64,000 nucleotides of DNA from UBA8524 sp964215915 (lineage in GTDB: Bacteria > Bacteroidota > Bacteroidia > UBA8524), in NCBI GenBank assembly GCA_964215915.1, contig CAXPEB010000030.1:1-64000 (forward strand), read 5' to 3'. Shown here one piece after another: positions 26,590 to 34,178 of this stretch. Numbering within the stretch: the stretch's first letter is position 1; each line of letters begins with the position of its first letter. The notes beneath the pieces were generated by a model, which searched no databases, was not told the origin of the DNA, and saw only the letters and a program-made list of their open reading frames with translations. The position numbers were made by a program, and so were the translations under genes.

Positions 26590-28212
26590 GTGAATAACAT
26601 TCTGGTCGAATTACGCCAGAGTGAATGGGACACATACAGGCCAATTCATTACTTTTATGGAGACCAATTATTCATTTTGAAGCCGAAAAAGAGCAAAGAA
26701 GAAGGGGCCGAACACCGAAACGCTGTTATTACGGAACGCATCCATACCGCCTTTCAAAAGGCCATACAGGCCGAATCGGAGAAGCAGGAATCCATACCCA
26801 AATACCAGTCGCTGTACCTGGTAATGAAGAATCTGATTCTCCATCACCGCATCCCCGACGGGTACAACCTGCCACCGGGAAGGCTGCTCGCCAAAAATCT
26901 GGGCATTGCCCGCAGCACCCTCAACAAAGCCCTGGAGCTGGCTTCCATGGAGGGACTGATTGAAAGCCGCCAGGGTTCCGGAGCGTATGTGCGGCTCCGC
27001 CACCGCGAAGGACCGCGTATTTCCAGGGAAAGCCTGGGAGAGAATTTTCCGGAACTGTCGCAAACGGGTAAAGCCTTTTCGGGCAGTGTGAGCCTCATCA
27101 ACAGCACCGAGGACAAGAGCATCGGGTTCCGGCCCGGTATTCCTCCGCTCGACCTGTTTCCGGTAAACCAGTGGAAGAACCTGTCGAACCAGTATTGGCG
27201 GCATGTAAGGACTTCGGAAATGATCTATTCGCCTTCGGCCGGACTCGTCAATGTCAAAAAGAGCATGGCCAGCTACCTGAACATCTCCCGCAACCTCCGC
27301 TGTGATGCCGATCATGTTATGATCGTGGCCGGTTCCCTGCAATCGCTTTACCTCGTGGGCAATGTGCTGATCGATCCCGGCGACGGGGTATTGCTGGAAA
27401 ACCCGGTATTCCCGAATGTGCGGGCCATCTTCCGTGGCTTAAGGGCCAATTGTCTTTTTTCGGAGATAGATAATGAGGGTATACAGATTCCGGAAAGCCT
27501 CCCGAAGGACTTCAATCTGAAACTCATTCATTGTACGCCCTCCTGCCAGTACCCGCTGGGCACCCGAATGAGCCTGAAACGTAGGATGGAACTGCTGGAA
27601 TTTGCCCGAAAACACAAGGCTCTCATTATCGAAAATGACTACGAACACGAAATCAATAATTTCGAAGACTCCCTGCCATCCCTTTACGAACTGGACGGCG
27701 GAGAGCGGGTGATTTACCTCGGAACGTTTAACCGCCTGCTACACCCTTCCATACGCATCGGGTATATGGTGGTGCCGGAATACCTGATCTCCGCCACCGA
27801 GTCACTACTGAAGCATTCCCACCGCTTTGTTCCCCCGTCGCTGCAGGTGGTGATGAGCCAGTTTATCGACAAAAAATTCATCTATAAACACAGCAAACGT
27901 GTGGCTCATGCCGCCGATGAACGCCGGGCTCTTTTTATAAAAATCCTGCAGGAGGAACTTTCCGGATACCTGGAAATCGCTCCCTCTGAGGTTAAAAGCC
28001 TGCACCTCGTCACCCGGCTAAAAAAACATCCTTCCGACCTGAAGCTCGCTCAATACCTTGGCGAACACCACATCATTGCCCATGCCCTGAGCCGGTGTTA
28101 CCAGGCGGAACAGGCAGAACAAGGCTTGATCTTCGGTTACGCGTCAGTACGCAACCCGGTAATCCGGAATCGCCTGCTTTCCATGGCGAGGCTGATGGGT
28201 GAGTTCCGGTAA
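26590..28212 (+). CDS. MocR-type GntR/aminotransferase-fold regulator lacking the PLP lysine
   Basis: A protein of up to 540 residues with a GntR winged helix (about 70-138; LAKNLGIARSTLNKALELA, then GSGAYVRL) joined to an aminotransferase-like domain (about 180-540). MocR regulators normally hold PLP on a lysine in GTFSK. Here the stretch is GTFNRLLHPSIRIGY, so Lys is Arg382 and Ser is Asn381. The pyridine-contacting Asp is Asn349 (IENDYEHE). The gene is divergent from the seven-gene operon, with only 15 bases between the annotated starts, so it is the likely regulator. The start is uncertain: GTG at 26590 is the longest, and TTG at 26677 is possible; the first in-frame ATG would cut into the DNA-binding domain. 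Confidence 0.85.
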   Translation: MNNILVELRQSEWDTYRPIHYFYGDQLFILKPKKSKEEGAEHRNAVITERIHTAFQKAIQAESEKQESIPKYQSLYLVMKNLILHHRIPDGYNLPPGRLLAKNLGIARSTLNKALELASMEGLIESRQGSGAYVRLRHREGPRISRESLGENFPELSQTGKAFSGSVSLINSTEDKSIGFRPGIPPLDLFPVNQWKNLSNQYWRHVRTSEMIYSPSAGLVNVKKSMASYLNISRNLRCDADHVMIVAGSLQSLYLVGNVLIDPGDGVLLENPVFPNVRAIFRGLRANCLFSEIDNEGIQIPESLPKDFNLKLIHCTPSCQYPLGTRMSLKRRMELLEFARKHKALIIENDYEHEINNFEDSLPSLYELDGGERVIYLGTFNRLLHPSIRIGYMVVPEYLISATESLLKHSHRFVPPSLQVVMSQFIDKKFIYKHSKRVAHAADERRALFIKILQEELSGYLEIAPSEVKSLHLVTRLKKHPSDLKLAQYLGEHHIIAHALSRCYQAEQAEQGLIFGYASVRNPVIRNRLLSMARLMGEFR

Positions 28213-28280
28213 TTGGACTCTTCTTTTATCAATTATTGGACTGCAATTATGGATACCGGCCCAACGTATTTAGCATTGGA

Positions 28281-29210
28281 ATGAAAATCAAGCCCCTTCT
28301 CCTGGTCCTGTTGGCCCCGCTTTTCTGGGTATGGACCTCCTGTGATAAAAACGAGCATATCCTTCCTCCTGACCAGGGAAGTGACAGCATACTGGTCAGG
28401 GGATCGGGGTCTTTTGTCTTCAGCGGCTTTGCTCCGCTCAAGGCCAAGCCCGTGCGTGTATGGTACCATATTCCGGAAAGCAGCGGCGTTGAATCGCCCC
28501 TGCTGATTGTTTTTACCGGGGCAAACCGGGACGCGAAAGAATCCAGAGACGCGCTGATCCAGCTGGCTAACAAAAAGAACCTCCTGGTTTTTGTTCCGGA
28601 GTTCAACGATTCCCTGTTCCCCGGAGGCAACCAGTACAACCTCGGCAACTTGTTTGTAAACGGAGAAAAGCCCGGTTCTTCCGCTCTGAACCCGGAGGAC
28701 CAATGGACGTTCTCCCTCATCGAGCCCCTGTTTGATTTTATCCGGCAATGGACCGGCTATTCAGGGAAGGAATACGATGCCTTCGGCCATTCTGCAGGAG
28801 CTCAGTTCCTGCACCGGTTCCTGTTCTTCAAACCGCAGAATCGCATCCGTAAGGCGGTGGCCAGTTCCGCCGGATGGTATACCCTTCCGGATACTACAGT
28901 GCAGTTCCCATATGGGCTGCAGCTGGCTCCTCATTCCGAAAAAGACATCCTGAACTATTTCAGCTTTCCGCTAACCGTATGTGTCGGCGACCAGGATAAC
29001 GACCCCAACGCGGCCTCCTTACGGCACACTACTGCTGCAGATACGCAGGGATCGAACCGCTATGACCGCGCTTTTTACTTTTTTAATGAAAGCAAAGCCC
29101 TGGCAGCATCCCGGCCTGCCCTGTTCCAATGGCAGATAAGGGTTATTCCAAACGCGGATCACGATTTCAACCTGACCTCGGCCTACGCTGTAAACCTGCT
29201 TTATCCCTGA
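28281..29210 (+). CDS. Lipoprotein alpha/beta hydrolase (esterase-like)
   Basis: The start at 28281 gives a proper lipoprotein signal (MKIKPLLLVLLAPLFWVWTS followed by Cys); an earlier start at 28236 is unlikely. The protein is about 309 residues. The nucleophile elbow is GHSAG, the acid is probably in GDQDNDP and the His in NADHDF, so the catalytic triad looks intact. It resembles poly(3-hydroxybutyrate)-depolymerase-like and other small esterases, and the substrate is unknown. Its stop codon TGA overlaps the start of the next transporter gene as TGATG, so the two are translationally coupled; the transporter may import the product (inference). Confidence 0.8.
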   Translation: MKIKPLLLVLLAPLFWVWTSCDKNEHILPPDQGSDSILVRGSGSFVFSGFAPLKAKPVRVWYHIPESSGVESPLLIVFTGANRDAKESRDALIQLANKKNLLVFVPEFNDSLFPGGNQYNLGNLFVNGEKPGSSALNPEDQWTFSLIEPLFDFIRQWTGYSGKEYDAFGHSAGAQFLHRFLFFKPQNRIRKAVASSAGWYTLPDTTVQFPYGLQLAPHSEKDILNYFSFPLTVCVGDQDNDPNAASLRHTTAADTQGSNRYDRAFYFFNESKALAASRPALFQWQIRVIPNADHDFNLTSAYAVNLLYP

Positions 29211-30634
29211 TGAACGAAAGCCTGAAAAAGCTGAGTTTCTGGCTGGGACCTGTGGCTTACCTCGCCATCAGTTTTTGGCTGGAACCGAAAGGCCTTACCC
29301 CGGAGGCCCGGCAGGTATTGGCTACCGTAACCTGGGTAGCTATATGGTGGATCTTCGAATCCATACCCCTGGCGGTGACCGCCTTACTCCCCATCCTGCT
29401 CCTGAATATCGGAACGGGCCTCGGCACCAAAGAGATTACCACCGGCTATGCCCACCCTTATATCTTTCTGTTCCTGGGTGGTTTTGTGTTGGCATTGGCT
29501 ATAGAAAAATGCGGGCTGCACCGAAGGATCGCGCTTCAGATCATGATGCTCACCGGTACCCGGCTGAGTTCCATCGTGCTGGGTTATATGCTGGCTACGG
29601 CCTTCTTGTCTATGTGGATTTCCAACACCGCCACGGTGGTGATGATGCTTCCTTTGGCCCTCGCCAGCAACCGGCTGCTGGAAGCCCAGACAGGCATCGA
29701 TCCGGCGAGCAGCAGTCGGTTTAAGACGGTGCTTCTGCTGGGCTTGGCCTATGCCGCCTCCATCGGGGGGATGGCGACTCTCATCGGAACGCCACCCAAC
29801 CTGATCCTGGCCGGAATTATCGAAGAGTATTTTGACATCAGGTTGGAGTTTTTTCAGTGGTTCCGGTATGGATTTCCGGTATCCATGGCCTTGCTGACTC
29901 TTTGCTGGTTTTACCTGACGCGCAGCGGAATTAACCTGAACAAGCTCGGTTTCCCGGGTGGAAAAGCGCCGGTACGGCAGCAGTTGGCGGAAATGGGAAA
30001 GATGAAGGTTTCCGAAAAACGAACCCTCACCGTATTTGTAAGCACTGCCTGCCTCTGGATGTTCCATTCCCTGCTACCGGAGCCGGTTTCGGGCTTTCTG
30101 AATGATACCAATATTGCCTTGCTGGCAGCCGTGAGCCTGGTGCTCATCCGCGACCCGGAACTGGAAAAGCCGTTGATGAACTGGAACGACATTGTAAAAC
30201 TACCCTGGGGCGTATTGCTCCTGTTCGGGGGTGGAATTGCGCTGGCCAATGCCTTTGACAAAAGCGGACTGGCTGTATGGATGGGAAATGGTATCCGGGA
30301 TATGGAAGTGTTCCCCGTCTTTGTGATCCTCATCATCCTGGTAGCTGCGGTTAATTTCATCACGGAGATCACCTCCAACCTGGCTACCTGTGCCGTGCTG
30401 CTTCCGGTACTGGCTTCATTCTCGCAAACCCTGGGGTTGCATCCTTTTGTATTGATGATCCCGGCTACGCTGGCAGCTTCCTGCGCTTTTATGATGCCGG
30501 TTGCCACCCCGCCAAACGCGATCGTTTTTGGGTCGGGACAAGTGCAGATACGCCAAATGGTGCGCATCGGGGTGGTGATGAACCTCTTGTCTATCCTGGT
30601 GATCAGCCTTTTTGCCATCCTGGTGCTGAGCTAG
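29210..30634 (+). CDS. DASS/SLC13-family anion transporter
   Basis: A sodium-coupled inner-membrane carrier for di- or tricarboxylates or sulfate. The start at 29210 (MNESLKKLSFWLG) is chosen because it sits in the TGATG overlap with the hydrolase gene; a longer frame from 29129 lies inside that gene. It has 474 residues and about 11 membrane segments. Signatures are paired SNT-type loops: ISNTATVVMMLP and EITSNLATCAVLLP, with IGTPPNLI and ATPPNAIVFG, which hold the sodium and carboxylate. The 2-gene unit may release an acid from an ester outside and import it. Substrate is not deducible. Confidence 0.88.
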   Translation: MNESLKKLSFWLGPVAYLAISFWLEPKGLTPEARQVLATVTWVAIWWIFESIPLAVTALLPILLLNIGTGLGTKEITTGYAHPYIFLFLGGFVLALAIEKCGLHRRIALQIMMLTGTRLSSIVLGYMLATAFLSMWISNTATVVMMLPLALASNRLLEAQTGIDPASSSRFKTVLLLGLAYAASIGGMATLIGTPPNLILAGIIEEYFDIRLEFFQWFRYGFPVSMALLTLCWFYLTRSGINLNKLGFPGGKAPVRQQLAEMGKMKVSEKRTLTVFVSTACLWMFHSLLPEPVSGFLNDTNIALLAAVSLVLIRDPELEKPLMNWNDIVKLPWGVLLLFGGGIALANAFDKSGLAVWMGNGIRDMEVFPVFVILIILVAAVNFITEITSNLATCAVLLPVLASFSQTLGLHPFVLMIPATLAASCAFMMPVATPPNAIVFGSGQVQIRQMVRIGVVMNLLSILVISLFAILVLS

Positions 30635-30642
30635 CGATAAAC

Positions 30643-30657
30643 CCATTCCCCGAATGG
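30643..30657. terminator. Hairpin between convergent genes
   Basis: CCATTC and GAATGG form a 6-bp stem with a 3-base loop in the 32-base gap between the DASS transporter (plus) and SulP (minus) genes. It has no clear T-run on either side, so it is a modest bidirectional terminator candidate. Confidence 0.35.
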
Positions 30658-30666
30658 TGGCCTTGA

Positions 30667-32208
30667 TTATTTCAGTTTCTGTGCATCGACAGGAAGCTTG
30701 TAGGTCGGGTCTTCGTAATAATTCACTTCGATAATGGCCTCGGCATTTTCCAGCAGGCGGCGGCAGTCTTCGCTCAAATGCCGCAGGTGAACCTTTTTGC
30801 CTTGTTTCGCATAACGTTCGGTGAGTTTGTTCAGCGCTTCAATGGCCGACATATCCACCACACGACTTTCCGCGAAATCGATGACCACCTGCTCCGGATC
30901 ATTCAGCACATCAAACTTCTCATTGAAGGCACTCACGGAACCGAAAAACAGAGGACCGTATATCTCATAGTGTTTGACTCCTTCTTCGTCGGTATGCTTT
31001 CTGGCCCGGATACGTTTGGCATTGTCCCAGGCAAAAGCCAGCGCCGAGATCACCACGCCGATGATCACCGCTACGGCCAGGTTGTGAAACACCACCGTAA
31101 CGCCCGCCACCAGCACCATCACAATTACATCGGTGAGGGGCATTTTGCGAAACACCCGGAGGCTGGCCCATTCAAAAGTGCCTATGGCCACCATAAACAT
31201 CAGCCCGACCAGGGCAGCCATTGGGATCTGTTCAATCAGGGAAGAACCGAACAGGACGAACAGCAGCAGGCAAACCGAAGCCACGATCCCCGAGAGGCGA
31301 AACCGTCCGCCGGAAGAAACGTTGATGATACTTTGCCCGATCATGGCACAACCTCCCATCCCACCGAAAAAACCGGTAAGCAGGTTAGCGGTACCCTGGG
31401 CGACACATTCCTTGTTCCCATTGCCGCGGGTTTCTGTCATCTCATCGATAACCGAAAGCGTCAACAAACTTTCGATCAGTCCAACCAAAGCCATGATCAG
31501 CGAATAGGGAAAGATGATCCGCAGGGTTTCCAGGTTCAGGGGGATCTGCGGGAGATGAAAGGCGGGTAATTCTCCGGCTATGGAAGCGATGTCCCCTACC
31601 CTTTTCGTCGGGACCTGCCCCACAATTACAATAGCAGAAACAACCAGGATGGCTGCCAACCCGGATGGGAAAGCTTTTGTCAATTTGGGAAGGAAATGGA
31701 TGATCAGCATAGCCAGAAGCACCAGGCCCAGCATGATGTATAAAGGCTGTCCGCTCAGCCAGGATTCCTGGCCTGCGTCGGTTATTTTGAACTGGCTGAA
31801 CTGACTCAAAAAGATCACGAGGGCCAACCCGTTGAGGAAACCGAAGATCACGGGTTGGGGCACCAGCCGGATAAATTTCCCCAGCCTCAGAAAGCCGATG
31901 GCCATCTGGATCAGTCCCATAAGGATCACTGCCGCAAACAGGTATTCCACCCCATGCCGGATCACCAGCCCGACAATAACCACCGCGATGGCGCCGGTCG
32001 CTCCGGAGATCATTCCGGGCCGTCCGCCAATCAGGGCCGTAACCAGGCCAATGATAAATGCGGCATACAACCCGGTGAGCGGACTGACATGCGCAATGAT
32101 GGAAAAGGCAATGGCTTCCGGCACAAGCGCCAGGGCTACGGTCAGTCCGGACAATACTTCGCTTTTGGGATTGAATCCCTTGTTTTTCAATTGGTCGATA
32201 AACGTCAT
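30667..32208 (-). CDS. SulP-family anion transporter with STAS domain
   Basis: A 513-residue SLC26/SulP protein. The first 390 residues hold 10-14 membrane segments with the family motif region SGLTVALALVPEAIAFSI and ISGATGAIAVVI. A cytoplasmic STAS domain follows (about 405-495; VIDFAESRVVDMSAIEALNKL). Members carry sulfate or bicarbonate (BicA) with sodium or protons, and motifs alone cannot tell which. An SbtA-type bicarbonate permease lies about 7 kb away in the same window. No carbonic anhydrase gene is adjacent. It is monocistronic with a leader of about 95 bases. Confidence 0.9.
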   Translation of the reverse strand: MTFIDQLKNKGFNPKSEVLSGLTVALALVPEAIAFSIIAHVSPLTGLYAAFIIGLVTALIGGRPGMISGATGAIAVVIVGLVIRHGVEYLFAAVILMGLIQMAIGFLRLGKFIRLVPQPVIFGFLNGLALVIFLSQFSQFKITDAGQESWLSGQPLYIMLGLVLLAMLIIHFLPKLTKAFPSGLAAILVVSAIVIVGQVPTKRVGDIASIAGELPAFHLPQIPLNLETLRIIFPYSLIMALVGLIESLLTLSVIDEMTETRGNGNKECVAQGTANLLTGFFGGMGGCAMIGQSIINVSSGGRFRLSGIVASVCLLLFVLFGSSLIEQIPMAALVGLMFMVAIGTFEWASLRVFRKMPLTDVIVMVLVAGVTVVFHNLAVAVIIGVVISALAFAWDNAKRIRARKHTDEEGVKHYEIYGPLFFGSVSAFNEKFDVLNDPEQVVIDFAESRVVDMSAIEALNKLTERYAKQGKKVHLRHLSEDCRRLLENAEAIIEVNYYEDPTYKLPVDAQKLK

Positions 32209-32227
32209 AAAATCAATTCAGCTGAAT

Positions 32228-32250
32228 CTCCTCTCCTGAAGAAAGAGGAG
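32228..32250 (-). promoter_or_regulatory. Leader hairpin of the SulP gene
   Basis: CTCCTC and GAGGAG form a 6-bp stem in the predicted 5' leader of the SulP transporter, 20 bases before the start codon. It could hide the ribosome-binding region. No known riboswitch fits. Confidence 0.3.
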
Positions 32251-32309
32251 CCGGTTCCAACGGGGTCAATGAACCCGGAATAAACCGGTTTCGAAGGCTT
32301 ACGAAGCTG

Positions 32310-32317
32310 CAAGTATA
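32310..32317 (-). promoter_or_regulatory. Promoter -7 element of the SulP gene
   Basis: The minus strand reads TATACTTG, one mismatch from TAnnTTTG. Transcription would start near 32303. It lies in the 299-base gap between the divergent SulP gene and the small gene at 32508. Confidence 0.35.
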
Positions 32318-32507
32318 CGGAAAAGCTAAGGATCGGGATTAAAACCATGGTGCAGGGCAATCATCCATCAAAGCCACAACAATCCGGAGCCATTAACTTG
32401 TTATTCCGATCGGTTTGGTCTTAATATTGCACCGCCAATAAGGCAAGGATAACACAGAGCAAAAATCACAGGTCATTCTGAAACCCAGTGAAAAAGCGAA
32501 AATTCTG

Positions 32508-32921
32508 ATGTTCCGGAAAAATAAACTACTTCACTATTTTCTGTCACTACAGGTTCTCCTGGTTAGCGGACTTTTCCATCTGCATGCGCAGATCGATCTG
32601 AGTCTGTATACAGAAAACACCCCGGAACAGGTTCAATACATTCAGGAGCGTTTATCCGAATCTCACCCGGCAGGCCAGATCCGTTCCGAAGAAGCGGAAC
32701 ATCCTCTTCGCATCAGCATCCCAGTTCTGGAGAACGAAGAAGAAGATGACAGGCTTGTCACTCAGAAACCTTTATCGGGCCCCGGGAGCAATCCTGCAGC
32801 CCTCACTGAATCCAGACTCCCTTCCTTCTTTGCCGTAACAGGAGCCAGTACCTGTCTTTACCGGTGTGTGGTCAGTGCCCGCACCGTGAGGTACATCCTG
32901 TTCGAGGTTTATCGGCTATGA
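32508..32921 (+). CDS. Small exported protein upstream of the efflux operon
   Basis: A frame of 137 residues with a convincing signal peptide (MFRKNKLLHYFLSLQVLLVS, cleavage after LHAQ). The mature part is acidic in the middle (NEEEDD) and has two cysteines near the C-terminus (CLYRC). I recognise no domain. It lies 148 bases before the membrane-fusion protein gene and points the same way, so it may share regulation with the efflux pump. The ATG at 32508 follows a possible promoter element (TAATATTG near 32423). It may be a lineage-specific protein. Confidence 0.5.
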   Translation: MFRKNKLLHYFLSLQVLLVSGLFHLHAQIDLSLYTENTPEQVQYIQERLSESHPAGQIRSEEAEHPLRISIPVLENEEEDDRLVTQKPLSGPGSNPAALTESRLPSFFAVTGASTCLYRCVVSARTVRYILFEVYRL

Positions 32922-32986
32922 GTTTGACCGGGCCGGACGGATCTGTTCCCGGTTCTTAAATCCCTTTTCTTTTTCAATTTATTACC

Positions 32987-33010
32987 ACATGTCGGGGATT
33001 CCCGCACATG
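32987..33010. promoter_or_regulatory. Inverted repeat before the efflux operon
   Basis: ACATGTCGGGG and CCCGCACATG form an imperfect inverted repeat with one bulged base and a 3-base loop, 59 bases before the membrane-fusion gene start. It could be a terminator for the small gene upstream or an operator of the efflux operon; there is no T-run. Confidence 0.35.
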
Positions 33011-33068
33011 GCCTGTGTTCCAGGCAATTCAACCAATCAAACTCATAACCCCCTAATAAACCAATTCA

Positions 33069-34148
33069 ATGAAAAATATATTCATGCTCTCAGGCCTGAT
33101 CGCGCTGTTATTCGGATCGAGCTGTGAGTCTGCCAAGGAAGCCGAATCTCATGATACCTTTTCCGTAACCAGTCCCATCCTGATGGATACGTCCACCACC
33201 AAAGAATACGTTTGCCAGATCCATGCGATCCAGCATATCGAACTAAGAGCGCTGGAAAGCGGCTATCTCCAGCATATCTATGTGGACGAAGGACAATACG
33301 TGGAAAAGGGTCAGCTCATGTTCCAGATTCTTCCCATTCAATACAAAGCCGAACTTCAAAAGGCCAAGGCAGAAGCCAATTACGTGGAGATCGAATACGA
33401 AAATGCCAAGCTACTCGCCGACAGCAATGTGATCTCCCCCACCCAACTTGCCTTAGTTAAGGCCAAATATGAAAAGGCCCTGGCCGAACTGGAACTGGCC
33501 AGTGTTCATATGGGCTTTACCGAGATCCGGGCGCCGTTCAGCGGACTGATGGACCGTTTTCACGTACGGCAGGGAAGTCTGCTGGATGAAGGCGATCTGC
33601 TCACCACCTTATCCGATATCAGTTCGCTTTGGGTATACTTCAACGTACCTGAAGCCGAATACCTGGATTACAAAAAAAGCCTTCGCAAAGACAGCGTCAT
33701 GAAGGTGAGCCTGCGGATGGCCAACGACGAAATCTACCGCCATATCGGGGAGGTAAAAACCATCGAAGCCGACTTCAATAACGAAACCGGCAACATCGCG
33801 TTCCGGGCTACTTTTCCCAATCCGGACCAACTGCTCAGGCACGGCGAAACCGGGAACGTAGTAGTGAGCGTTCCGCTGAAGCACAGCCTCATCATCCCGC
33901 AGAAGGCCACCTTCGAGGTTCTAGACAAAAAGTATGTGTATGTGGTGGACAAGGACCATATCCTCAAAGCCCGGATGATCACCATCGATACGGAAATCCC
34001 CGACCTGTATATTCTGAAAGACGGGTTGAATGAGGGGGATCAGATCCTGCTCGAAGGGTTGCGTAAGGTGAAAGAAAATGACCACATCGAGTTTGTGTAC
34101 CATGACCCGGCCGATGTGATCGCGCACCTTCAATTACATGCTGAATAA
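33069..34148 (+). CDS. RND efflux periplasmic adaptor (membrane fusion protein)
   Basis: A 359-residue lipoprotein adaptor that bridges the RND pump and outer-membrane channel. The signal ends in FGSSC, with acidic residues after. Domains follow the standard order: barrel-sandwich/lipoyl halves (HIYVDEGQYVEKGQLMF and FTEIRAPFSGLMDRF) around a short coiled coil (residues about 95-140), then a beta-barrel (SSLWVYFNVPEAEYLDY) and a membrane-proximal domain. First gene of a three-gene AcrA-AcrB-TolC-like operon; the RND gene follows after 30 bases. The exported compound is unknown, and there is no adjacent TetR or MarR regulator. Confidence 0.95.
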   Translation: MKNIFMLSGLIALLFGSSCESAKEAESHDTFSVTSPILMDTSTTKEYVCQIHAIQHIELRALESGYLQHIYVDEGQYVEKGQLMFQILPIQYKAELQKAKAEANYVEIEYENAKLLADSNVISPTQLALVKAKYEKALAELELASVHMGFTEIRAPFSGLMDRFHVRQGSLLDEGDLLTTLSDISSLWVYFNVPEAEYLDYKKSLRKDSVMKVSLRMANDEIYRHIGEVKTIEADFNNETGNIAFRATFPNPDQLLRHGETGNVVVSVPLKHSLIIPQKATFEVLDKKYVYVVDKDHILKARMITIDTEIPDLYILKDGLNEGDQILLEGLRKVKENDHIEFVYHDPADVIAHLQLHAE

Positions 34149-34178
34149 GCACGGTTTGGAATTTTAAAGAACATCAGC

